Source: Candidatus Nitrosopumilus sp. (lineage in GTDB: Archaea > Thermoproteota > Nitrososphaeria > Nitrososphaerales > Nitrosopumilaceae). Taken from it: DNA of 64,000 bases. Position 1 is the first letter of the stretch; each line of letters starts with the position of its first letter. A program made the position numbers and the translations under genes. A model generated the notes under the pieces. That model had not been told where the DNA came from. It was given only the letters and a program-made list of their open reading frames with translations, and ran no database searches. This document shows positions 38,294 through 45,209 of this stretch, one piece after another. Location of the stretch: assembly GCA_003331425.1 (NCBI GenBank), contig QOOS01000002.1:1-64000 (forward strand), given 5' to 3'.

Positions 38294-38314
38294 ATGGTGC
38301 AGTTACCGAGATTT
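38292..38314. repeat. Copy of tRNA-Gly 3' end (candidate att site, distal)
   Basis: AGATGGTGCAGTTACCG, then A-GATTT, matches 22 of 23 bases of the segment at 45633-45655, which is the 3' end (CCA, acceptor strand and half of the T arm) of tRNA-Gly. Beyond this the sequences diverge completely. Same orientation as the tRNA copy. This is the signature expected of a duplicated attachment sequence after tRNA-targeted integration. Confidence 0.6.
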
Positions 38315-38427
38315 CATTGACGGGTGCAAATCCCCGAATTGATATGCCAGAATATTTGGAATCTTAGTGTAGAGAAAGGAAATTCGTATCAAGAACAGTT
38401 TACTTGGTAACTATGGAGCATTTTTTA

Positions 38428-38500
38428 TGATTTCTATATAGTAGACAACACACTACATGAACTAATCAGAATCAACATAAGTAAAAATTTAGAAAATACA
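38428..38500 (+). repeat. Promoter/leader repeat, copy 1
   Basis: 73 bp beginning TGATTTCTATATAGTAGAC and ending TTTAGAAAATACA, identical to copy 2. It contains a TATA box (TTTCTATATAG), an imperfect inverted repeat (ATATAGT-N9-ACTACAT) and then about 40 nt of leader. A micro-ORF starts 9 nt after the end. Confidence 0.85.
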
Positions 38501-38508
38501 ATGGTATA

Positions 38509-38601
38509 ATGGAGAGTCAGAGTTTAGAACAGGACATTTCATGGCACGCGTTGGATGAGCACAGCTCATGTAAACGATTCTATATTTTTCTCACATGTTA
38601 A
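38509..38601 (+). CDS. Micro-ORF 1 (30 aa) after repeat copy 1
   Basis: ATG at 38509, TAA at 38599. The peptide (ESQSLEQDISWHALDEHSSC and a short hydrophobic end) differs in sequence from micro-ORFs 2 and 3 but stands at the same position after the repeat. It has two Cys. It may be a diverged member or a chance frame. Hairpin ATGAGC-aca-GCTCAT lies inside it (38555-38569), so the transcript may work as RNA instead. Confidence 0.3.
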   Translation: MESQSLEQDISWHALDEHSSCKRFYIFLTC

Positions 38602-38657
38602 TTAATACACTGGTGTGTGAGACATTTTAATTGATTTTAAAAAACGAGTATTACATT

Positions 38658-38677
38658 GTCATATGTGATTATATGAC
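38658..38677. repeat. Inverted repeat GTCATAT-N6-ATATGAC
   Basis: Perfect 7-bp arms with a 6-nt spacer, in non-coding sequence between repeat copies 1 and 2. Upstream, CTCACA (38590-38595) and TGTGAG (38616-38621) form another small inverted pair. No gene is seen between 38602 and 38801. These may be protein-binding sites or transcript ends. Confidence 0.5.
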
Positions 38678-38801
38678 GCAGTGACTTTTTTTATAAATTA
38701 ACGTAAATTTAGAATTATTTTTTATCTTCATTTAGTAAGTTAAACCAAAATTATGAATTTACCCTTTCTGAAATTCTATTTTCACTTTGATCAAGGTCTT
38801 T

Positions 38802-38874
38802 TGATTTCTATATAGTAGACAACACACTACATGAACTAATCAGAATCAACATAAGTAAAAATTTAGAAAATACA
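38802..38874 (+). repeat. Promoter/leader repeat, copy 2
   Basis: Identical over 73 bp to copy 1. It is followed by GTGT and then the ATG of micro-ORF 2. Its identity to copy 1 after 300 nt of unrelated sequence implies recent duplication or strong selection. Confidence 0.88.
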
Positions 38875-38878
38875 GTGT

Positions 38879-38971
38879 ATGGAAACAGAAAAAGAAAAAG
38901 AAATTCATTTACTACTAAAACAAATTCTTTATTACGACGATTTAGATGATGTTGACGATGAAGCAGATTGA
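38879..38971 (+). CDS. Micro-ORF 2 (30 aa, acidic tail) after repeat copy 2
   Basis: ATG 38879, TGA 38969-38971. A charged head (METEKEKE), a short hydrophobic middle (HLLLKQILYY) and an acidic tail (DDLDDVDDEAD). Its stop codon forms the first three bases of repeat copy 3. The tail is shared with micro-ORF 3 at DNA and protein level. Not in the ORF track because of size. Probably expressed from the TATA box in copy 2. Confidence 0.5.
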   Translation: METEKEKEIHLLLKQILYYDDLDDVDDEAD

Positions 38972-39038
38972 TTATGTAGTAGACTATACACTACATGAAC
39001 TAATCAGAATCAAAATAAGTAAAAATTTAGAAAATACA
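38969..39038 (+). repeat. Promoter/leader repeat, copy 3 (diverged 5' end)
   Basis: From ACTACATGAAC on it matches copies 1 and 2 with one difference (AAAATAAG for AACATAAG). Its 5' part differs, and the TATA box is weaker, but the inverted repeat has become perfect (ATGTAGT-N9-ACTACAT, 38974-38996). Followed by GTGT and micro-ORF 3. Confidence 0.82.
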
Positions 39039-39042
39039 GTGT

Positions 39043-39111
39043 ATGGAAACAGAAAAAGAAAAAGAATTTCACGTTGATGATTTAGATGATGTTGACGATG
39101 AAGCAGATTGA
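39043..39111 (+). CDS. Micro-ORF 3 (22 aa, acidic) after repeat copy 3
   Basis: ATG 39043, TGA 39109-39111. It shares the head METEKEKE and the tail DDLDDVDDEAD with micro-ORF 2 but lacks the hydrophobic middle. It is either a small acidic peptide or an internally deleted copy. No gene is visible from 39112 to 39302, which holds AT-rich sequence with a TATA box near 39248. Confidence 0.4.
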   Translation: METEKEKEFHVDDLDDVDDEAD

Positions 39112-39302
39112 TCATGGTTAGGTTCAGAAAATAGAATTTACCTGATAAAATATTCTCAAAACATTCTCATTATTTTCCCGTTTTAGGCACGAATTTGAGA
39201 ATTGTAAAATACGAATTTTGTTTATAATTACATAAATAAAAAAATTCTATATAGAAAAATAATGCAAAAAAAGTTTTTTAATTGTAAAAATGTATATGAA
39301 TC

Positions 39303-39644
39303 ATGTCCTCAAATCAATTTACAGAATTAGTAAAACAAGAAAAAGCAAAGATTAAAGCTGTTGAAGAAAAAATAAAAAATGCAAAAATTGAATTAAAAAA
39401 AGTCAAAACCGAGGCAAAAAAGAAAATCAGCGTAGCAAAAAGCGAAGAAAAGAAAAAACAAAAGGCTTCAAAAAAAATAGCAAAGCTTCAAGCAAGAAAG
39501 AATAGAATTGAGGCAAAAAAGAAACTACAAGACACAAAAAAACAACTCAAACAGACAAAAAAACAAGTAAAAAAAGAAGCAAAATCCAAAATTAGTGATG
39601 CAAAGAAGGTACTAAAACAAGTAAAAAAAGAAGCAAAGTCTTGA
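39303..39644 (+). CDS. Lys-rich coiled-coil basic protein
   Basis: 113 aa, of which over a third are Lys, with Ala, Glu and Gln in helical heptads (KIKAVEEKIKNAKIELKKVK, later KQLKQTKKQVKKEAKSK). The composition recalls histone H1-like or nucleoid-binding proteins. A TATA box (CTATATAG near 39248) stands about 50 nt upstream, leaving a short leader. A second Lys-rich protein lies at 44370, and polyphosphate-related genes lie between, so polyanion binding (DNA or polyphosphate) is a reasonable guess. Confidence 0.65.
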   Translation: MSSNQFTELVKQEKAKIKAVEEKIKNAKIELKKVKTEAKKKISVAKSEEKKKQKASKKIAKLQARKNRIEAKKKLQDTKKQLKQTKKQVKKEAKSKISDAKKVLKQVKKEAKS

Positions 39645-39648
39645 CTTA

Positions 39649-40416
39649 CTAAATTGTTGCAGTCGATAATGAATCTGCCAATTGGTGATAAATTTCACTT
39701 CGAATTTTTTTCTCTTTTGTGAGAAGAAATTCCAATTCAGATTCTTTTTTTGCATATTTTTTTAGAAAGTCAATAGTAATATCACAATCATGAATAGAAC
39801 CAAGCAATTTTTGAAATGTTTTCATACTTTCTATGACGTGTCTATATTTTCCAGTAGGATCAATTTCTAAGATATATCGAAGTTTTTTTGCAGTCTTCCT
39901 CATAGAATGTAATTCATCAATTTTAGATTCGTCTGATATTACAATTGGAATGTAGTTTTGAATTTTCGTAATTAGTGAAAAGATCTTTTTATCATGTTTC
40001 TGGATGATTTTTTCATCATTATTTTTTTTTAAATTTGAAAACTCCAATTTGGATATTTTTTCTGCATCCTTTAGAATTTTTTTGAGCTTTTTGTTCTTTT
40101 GATTAACAATTTTTTTTATGATTTTCGATTCTTTAGACAGTCCATTTTTCTGCAACCTCTTAATTATTACGTCCATATCTCGAATTGAACTATTTTTTTT
40201 AAACAATAATCTGTACAAAGATACAAAAATGTCTGTTTTTTTTCTTTTGCATGAATTTGGAAAAATAAAATACATTGCCTCTAATCTACGAATTGATGTA
40301 CGCAATTGATGGATTTGTTCTTCACCAGGTTCTGCTAAAAAATCATCTAGCCTGTTTTTTGACTGAACCTGTTTTTCATGAAAAATATTTTGAAAGTCAC
40401 TATTCTCATCACTCAT
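39649..40416 (-). CDS. CHAD-domain protein (polyphosphate-binding family)
   Basis: 255 aa helical protein. CHAD signatures are IHQLRTSIRRLEAMYFIF at residue 34, IRDMDVIIKRL near 77, and ELHSMRKTAKKLRYILEI near 170 followed by LGSIHDCDITIDFL. The conserved His and basic residues of CHAD domains bind polyphosphate. It overlaps the thymidylate-kinase-like gene by 4 nt and heads the end of a minus-strand run with Ppx and SixA homologues. Confidence 0.88.
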   Translation of the reverse strand: MSDENSDFQNIFHEKQVQSKNRLDDFLAEPGEEQIHQLRTSIRRLEAMYFIFPNSCKRKKTDIFVSLYRLLFKKNSSIRDMDVIIKRLQKNGLSKESKIIKKIVNQKNKKLKKILKDAEKISKLEFSNLKKNNDEKIIQKHDKKIFSLITKIQNYIPIVISDESKIDELHSMRKTAKKLRYILEIDPTGKYRHVIESMKTFQKLLGSIHDCDITIDFLKKYAKKESELEFLLTKEKKIRSEIYHQLADSLSTATI

Positions 40417-41147
40417 GATACTTTAGAGAGAGATTTGCTAATCTGCTTTTCTAACCTTTTGTAAGTTTCTTCAGCAGAATAGTTTCCATTTACCAAGGTA
40501 AGGTTGAATTTCTTTTTTAGAACAACAAACTCTTTGGCAAGTTTTTGCTGGTATATGATAAAAGATTCAAACATATCGTCAGATATGCCCAAATCTGCAC
40601 CTGATTCATAATAATCAAGACTCTGTCTCTTTTCAAACACTCTGTGAACCAATGTGTAAGGATCTACATCTATGTAAAATGTCATGTCTGGAACAAGTGC
40701 AAAACTAAACAGGTCGTTTGACCACTTTCTTTTGATTCCTCTTATCGTGTTTCTGGCCATCAATGTGTAGATGTAGCGGTCAGCAAGAACTACGTAACCT
40801 GCTTGAAGTGCAGGAATAATTTTTTGTTCTAGTTGGTCTGCAAAATCAGCTGCATAAAATAAAGCAAGAGTTCTTTTTCCAAGTGAAACATTTCTTTTGG
40901 CTTCTAAGATTCCTTGACTGATAAGATCAGAACGATTTAGCCCAGTGTTCAATACAGCATAACCATCTGCTTCAAGCTTTGCAGTTAACATTTCGATTTG
41001 AGTACTTCTTCCAGATGCATCTGGACCTTCAATGACAATTAAGCTTCCAGAAATTTCCAAGTCTTTGATATAAGGTAATCCTCCAAACTTCTTCGTTCCA
41101 TACCATTTTGGTTTTCTGTTTTTAATTCCTCGTACCAAGTCTGCCAT
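40413..41147 (-). CDS. Thymidylate-kinase-like P-loop protein with altered Walker A (paralogue 1)
   Basis: 244 aa. The nucleotide loop reads IEGPDASGRSTQIE: the invariant Lys is Arg and GxDG is replaced by GPDA. Other TMK features stay, such as YAADFADQLEQKIIPAL and the DR(Y) in VVLADRYIYTLM. An extra basic N-terminal segment precedes the P-loop. Activity is questionable; it could be a regulatory or pseudo-kinase partner of its neighbour. It overlaps paralogue 2 by one base and the CHAD gene by 4 nt. Confidence 0.75.
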   Translation of the reverse strand: MADLVRGIKNRKPKWYGTKKFGGLPYIKDLEISGSLIVIEGPDASGRSTQIEMLTAKLEADGYAVLNTGLNRSDLISQGILEAKRNVSLGKRTLALFYAADFADQLEQKIIPALQAGYVVLADRYIYTLMARNTIRGIKRKWSNDLFSFALVPDMTFYIDVDPYTLVHRVFEKRQSLDYYESGADLGISDDMFESFIIYQQKLAKEFVVLKKKFNLTLVNGNYSAEETYKRLEKQISKSLSKVS

Positions 41148-41854
41148 TAGGGAACCTCCATTACTGTTTTCTTTTTCAATTTCTTTGGAAGAATTTTTCT
41201 TACTCTTTCTCTCATGACTTTCTGCTGCTCTTGGATTTGTTTCGTAGCATCCATAATGTAGAAATCTTCACGCTTACTCATCTCTTCGTATTGATCAACA
41301 ATTTTACTTTGAAAAATTCTAAAACTATCGTAGATGTCTTTTGATAAATTAAGATCCATTCCAGCTTCATAAAATTTCAGTTTTGGTCTGCCAGAAAGAA
41401 TTCGATCCATTGCAGTATCTAGTGGAACTCTAAAGTAAAATGCAACATCAGGCTTTATTGCAAAATCATATACTTTTCTTACCCAGTTGGGGTTACATCC
41501 CCTTGTAACATCCCTAGCATATGCAGTGTAGATGTATCTGTCTGCCAAAACAAAATACCCAGCTCGTAATAATGGCAATATATTCCGTTCAAATCTGTCT
41601 GCAAAATCAGTTGCATGAAGTAAGCTAAAAGTTGTGGGTGTGAGATTTTCTTTCTTTTTTCCTTTTGATGTGATTGATTTTACCATATTTGAGGAGTTCC
41701 ACTCGGTTCTAAACACCTCAAATCCATTATATCGTAACCATTTTTCCAATAAACGTAGTTGTGTAGACTTTCCAGAACCATCAACACCCTCTACAACTAT
41801 AAGCTTCCCAGGAATTCCGTGATTTTTTAGAGTTTTTTTTGCAGATAATGACAA
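41147..41854 (-). CDS. Thymidylate-kinase-like P-loop protein (paralogue 2, intact Walker A)
   Basis: 235 aa. Intact loop VEGVDGSGKSTQLRLLEKWL near residue 22, HATDFADRFERNILPLL, and VLADRYIYTAYARDV. The stretch FEVFRTEWNSS replaces the usual TMK R-E-P motif, so dTMP may not be the substrate. Such kinases are structurally related to PPK2 polyphosphate kinases, and neighbours (CHAD, Ppx, SixA) point to polyphosphate. A true dTMP kinase remains possible. Confidence 0.78.
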   Translation of the reverse strand: MSLSAKKTLKNHGIPGKLIVVEGVDGSGKSTQLRLLEKWLRYNGFEVFRTEWNSSNMVKSITSKGKKKENLTPTTFSLLHATDFADRFERNILPLLRAGYFVLADRYIYTAYARDVTRGCNPNWVRKVYDFAIKPDVAFYFRVPLDTAMDRILSGRPKLKFYEAGMDLNLSKDIYDSFRIFQSKIVDQYEEMSKREDFYIMDATKQIQEQQKVMRERVRKILPKKLKKKTVMEVP

Positions 41855-41910
41855 CTATGATTATACGAATAGCATAACTATCTATAAATTTTTTATATGT
41901 TTTATGAGAA

Positions 41911-43491
41911 CTACATAATCCCAATAGGTTTGAAGTGGGATTGTTTAGATGGTTCATAGTAAACCATCAATTTTACCTTGATTCCAAGAGTATTTTCTAA
42001 TTTTGTACAAGCCTGTTTTAGTAAAACTTCTGGAAAATGGTTTTTTGAAACATGTACTTCAAGATGTAGTGAATCTGGACTATCTGATTTGGGCTTAAGC
42101 AAGGTTCCAGTTTTGTGGAAAATGTCACAAAGTGAAACTACAGTGGATATTTTTTTGATAGTTTTCTTATCTGTTTGTTCTAAAATTTGCTCAAACCTAG
42201 AAATCAATGATTCTGCTTTCTTTTTCTTTTTTGAATAAATTATTGATAATGCAATAATTAATTGCTCTCTGTGAGATAGAATGCTATCGTCATCAAGTAT
42301 GGTATACAAAACATTGTCTACATCTCGAAATGAGGATAGAGTATCAATTTTTGAAATGGATTGTGCCAATAACACTCGTTCTTTGTCAGAAACCAGATTC
42401 ATCGAAAATAACAGCCTAACCAAATCTTCTACATATTCAGACAGTACATCAGGCTGACATGATAGATGAATGAGTTCTTCTACATGAACTACGTCTATTT
42501 CATGTTTGGAAAATTCTTGTGGATATTGTAATGATAATGATAAAGTCCCTTCTCTGAGACCTTGGGCACTGACAATCAGAGAAGGGAAGCTAAGTTTTTT
42601 CATTAATTCGGAAATAACGATAGATCCTGCCTTAATTGTATCAGATCTACTTCCCCCAATCGATTCAATTTTTGAAATTTTTTCAGTATTTTGATTCAAT
42701 AATTCCGTGGCAATGTTGTCCAGAGGTTCTAAACCTAAAGAAAAATTGTGTAATTTTTTGAGAGGGTAGTTGATTTTTTCTTGATTGTATTTGGCTATTG
42801 CCCTAAGAACGCCGCCCACTCCTACCAAAACCACGTCATCAGAATCAGAAATGCCTAAAAATTCTCTAGTAGGTAACTCCTTTTGAACAAATTCTTTGAT
42901 TTTTGAAATTGTTTTTTCAGAAAATTCTGAATCGTTTGAAAATTGTTGTGTTAATCGCAAGGAGCCCAAAGGTAAAGAGATTACTTTTTGAATTTCAAAA
43001 TTTTTTGAAGAGACTATCTCTAGACTTCCACCCCCAATATCAAAAAACACTGTAGATGGTAAATTCAATGAACGAATGGCACCTGCATGTGAGTAAATAG
43101 CTTCTTCATGTTCTGATAAAATCTTGAAATTAAATCCTGTCTCTTTTCGAATTTGGTCAATAAAATCTACGTTATTTTTGGCATCTCTTACTGCACTGGT
43201 AGCTACAGCTAGAACATAATCAATTTGTTCAAAGTCAATAATACTCCTAAATAATTTAAGAGACTCGATGGTTTTTTCTATATGGCTTTGTTGAATGACT
43301 TCATCAACTAGGCCTTCAGCAAGTTTGATGCGAGATGATTCTTGATGATATGGTTTGTATGTATTTTGAGAATCAACATTGTAGTTTACCATTTTAACTG
43401 AATTAGAACCCAAATCAATTACTGATGCTTTTCCAGTTCCGTCTCTAATATTTGGGAATTTTTTCAATCCGTTGGTTTTCTTCAAGTTCAT
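41911..43491 (-). CDS. ppx: Exopolyphosphatase / guanosine pentaphosphatase family (Ppx/GppA)
   Basis: 526 aa. The N-terminal ASKHA fold has SVIDLGSNSVKMVNYNV, VATSAVRDAKNNVDF and VFFDIGGGSLEIVSS, the phosphate-binding motifs. The catalytic region around SEHEEAIYSHAGAI follows. A C-terminal HD-like helical domain covers about residues 320-500. It hydrolyses polyphosphate or pppGpp; in archaea polyphosphate is the likely substrate. It is in the same direction as the sixA, kinase-like and CHAD genes. Confidence 0.87.
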   Translation of the reverse strand: MNLKKTNGLKKFPNIRDGTGKASVIDLGSNSVKMVNYNVDSQNTYKPYHQESSRIKLAEGLVDEVIQQSHIEKTIESLKLFRSIIDFEQIDYVLAVATSAVRDAKNNVDFIDQIRKETGFNFKILSEHEEAIYSHAGAIRSLNLPSTVFFDIGGGSLEIVSSKNFEIQKVISLPLGSLRLTQQFSNDSEFSEKTISKIKEFVQKELPTREFLGISDSDDVVLVGVGGVLRAIAKYNQEKINYPLKKLHNFSLGLEPLDNIATELLNQNTEKISKIESIGGSRSDTIKAGSIVISELMKKLSFPSLIVSAQGLREGTLSLSLQYPQEFSKHEIDVVHVEELIHLSCQPDVLSEYVEDLVRLLFSMNLVSDKERVLLAQSISKIDTLSSFRDVDNVLYTILDDDSILSHREQLIIALSIIYSKKKKKAESLISRFEQILEQTDKKTIKKISTVVSLCDIFHKTGTLLKPKSDSPDSLHLEVHVSKNHFPEVLLKQACTKLENTLGIKVKLMVYYEPSKQSHFKPIGIM

Positions 43492-43523
43492 TAATTTATT
43501 CTCATTGAATTAAAAAAAATTAT

Positions 43524-44027
43524 CTATCTGCATAATTTCTTAAGTTGTTTTGGAGTCATAATGCTTCTAAGGGATCCAGATATTTTGCCTTTGGCAATGT
43601 TGCATATAATATGTACAAGACCTCCCTTTTTTAATGAAATGTCAACTGTGCCATCATTAGATATTATTTTGGAAATTAGATCTGTCAAATGAGGTTCATG
43701 TCCTACCAGCATAATAGATGAATCAGGTTTTAACGTAGTTAATTTTTTAACAGTTTTCTCTGTATCAATTTCAGGTTTTAATTCATTCCAAATTTTGATG
43801 GATTTTTTTTTACTTTTAACATGTTTGATGATAATTTCTGCTGTTTGTTTTGCACGGATCAAAGGGCTTGAAATGATGTCATCTACATCAATTTCCAAAT
43901 TTTTTATTGCTTTAGCAATACAACATAGTTCCTTTTTACCTACTTCAGTTAATTCCCTTTTGGAATCCCCTGCAAAATTTTGTGTATGTTCTTGAGCTTT
44001 TCCATGTCGCAGTATGTATAATTCCAT
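43524..44027 (-). CDS. sixA: SixA-like phosphohistidine phosphatase (histidine phosphatase superfamily)
   Basis: 167 aa. The catalytic LRHGKAQEHTQ at residue 5 and the second His in MLVGHEPHLTDLI near 107 are plain. Arg in SPLIRAKQTAEII completes the site. SixA enzymes remove phosphate from histidine. CHAD and SixA genes are often neighbours, supporting a polyphosphate context here. It is 32 nt upstream of ppx. Confidence 0.85.
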   Translation of the reverse strand: MELYILRHGKAQEHTQNFAGDSKRELTEVGKKELCCIAKAIKNLEIDVDDIISSPLIRAKQTAEIIIKHVKSKKKSIKIWNELKPEIDTEKTVKKLTTLKPDSSIMLVGHEPHLTDLISKIISNDGTVDISLKKGGLVHIICNIAKGKISGSLRSIMTPKQLKKLCR

Positions 44028-44088
44028 ACAATTCTTTGAATGATTAGTTATTTGATTGATGAGGTGTTATTTTGTGTAATCTATATAG

Positions 44089-44268
44089 AATTTTACAAGA
44101 TACGGTTCTTTTTATCCATGCAGATATTGTGAAAACAAATTACATAGTTTCTCAAACTGTCCTAAATGCCATATATCATACCATGAAATTTGTCTTAATT
44201 GCAGAAGAAAATGTTTATCAAAATATTACGACCATAGTTTTTTCCAAAAAATAAACTCCATGTGTTAA
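44089..44268 (+). pseudogene. Zinc-ribbon ORF remnant without a start codon
   Basis: The frame 44089-44268 is open after a TAG at 44086 and encodes CRYCENK, NCPKCHISYHEICLNCRRKC and further residues. This is six or more Cys in zinc-ribbon spacing. It closely resembles the intact small protein at 60411-60614, which shares EICLNC. No ATG, GTG or TTG precedes the Cys region in this frame. A TATA box (CTATATAG, 44081-44088) remains. The ORF-track entry at 44072 is a different frame and looks like a shadow. Confidence 0.5.
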
Positions 44269-44369
44269 TAATCAGGGACTAGATTTTTTGACTTAAGTTG
44301 AATATATTGAGTATATAAAAAAAAATTAATGATAACTCACTATTTAACTTCTTTTGAAATATTTCTATC

Positions 44370-44666
44370 ATGGCGACAAAAAAACGTGCAGCAAAAAGAA
44401 AAAGTTCTAAAAAAGGGAAAAAACTTGTATCCAAGGCTAAGAAATCTGCCTCAAAAGCAAAGAAATCAGTAAAAAAAGTTAAAAAAACAATTAGCAAAGC
44501 AAAAAAACGTTCTCAACTAGTCGCAAACAAAAGAAAACGAGAACTGGAAAAGGCAAATAAGAAGATCAAAAGCATGAAAAAGGCATTAAAGGCTGCTGAA
44601 AAATCTGCCCGCAAAAAGAAAACAAATTATCAAAAAGCATTGAAGCGGGTATCTAAAACTTCATAG
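44370..44666 (+). CDS. Histone H1-like Lys/Ala/Ser-rich basic protein
   Basis: 98 aa, strongly basic. The N-terminal half is a tail of KKA/KKS repeats (KKSASKAKKSVKKVKKTISK), the C-terminal half more helical (RKRELEKANKKIKSMKKALK). It resembles H1-tail or bacterial HU-extension proteins that compact DNA. A TATA element (GTATATAAAA near 44313) precedes it. It is related in style, though not clearly in sequence, to the Lys-rich protein at 39303. Confidence 0.68.
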   Translation: MATKKRAAKRKSSKKGKKLVSKAKKSASKAKKSVKKVKKTISKAKKRSQLVANKRKRELEKANKKIKSMKKALKAAEKSARKKKTNYQKALKRVSKTS

Positions 44667-44686
44667 CTTTTTTATTTTTTAATATC

Positions 44687-45187
44687 ATGGAATATTCAAA
44701 GAAACCCTTGATTGGAATCATCATGGGCTCTGTTTCAGATAGTAGAATAATGCAAAATGCATCTTGGATTTTAGACGAATATAAAATTAAACATGAAGAT
44801 CAAATTGTATCTGCTCACAGAACACCTACACGGTTGATAGAGTATGCAAAACATGCTGAAACGAAGGGATTCAAAGTAATTATTGCTGGTGCTGGAGGGG
44901 CTGCACATTTACCAGGAATGATTGCATCTCATACTATCATTCCAGTAATTGGAGTTCCAATACTAATCTATAATGACAAAAGCCCAAAAAAGTACGATAA
45001 GAAATTTTCAGCATTTGAAGGAATTGATTCATTGTTGTCAATTACAGAAATGCCCTCAGGTTCTCCAGTAGGTGCAGTTGGCATTGACAAAGCATCAGAT
45101 GCAGGGATTTACGCTGTAAAATTACTTGCAAATGAATTTCCTGATTTGAAATCAAAATTGAAAACTAAATGCAAAGACACCTCTTAA
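44687..45187 (+). CDS. purE: N5-carboxyaminoimidazole ribonucleotide mutase
   Basis: 166 aa class I PurE converting N5-CAIR to CAIR in purine synthesis. IGIIMGSVSDSRIMQNA at residue 9, SAHRTPTRLIEYAK near 45, and IAGAGGAAHLPGMIASHT near 67 are the substrate-binding motifs. No purK lies beside it. It begins 20 nt after the H1-like gene. Confidence 0.94.
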   Translation: MEYSKKPLIGIIMGSVSDSRIMQNASWILDEYKIKHEDQIVSAHRTPTRLIEYAKHAETKGFKVIIAGAGGAAHLPGMIASHTIIPVIGVPILIYNDKSPKKYDKKFSAFEGIDSLLSITEMPSGSPVGAVGIDKASDAGIYAVKLLANEFPDLKSKLKTKCKDTS

Positions 45188-45209
45188 CACTGCTTATACA
45201 AGCTAATAG

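Noticed and set aside
38292-38340. A second complete tRNA-Gly gene
   Set aside because: Only the CCA, acceptor strand and half of the T arm match. No D arm or anticodon arm can be drawn. The CGGG/CCCG hairpin just after it does not complete a cloverleaf.
38428-39038. Possible CRISPR array from the three repeats
   Set aside because: The repeats are about 70 bp, only three in number, irregularly spaced (about 300 and 94 nt between), and each contains a TATA box and leads to an ORF. No cas gene is nearby.
44072-44254. 60-aa ORF in the track upstream of the H1-like gene
   Set aside because: A different frame over the same bases encodes an evident zinc ribbon related to 60411-60614, so this frame looks like its shadow.
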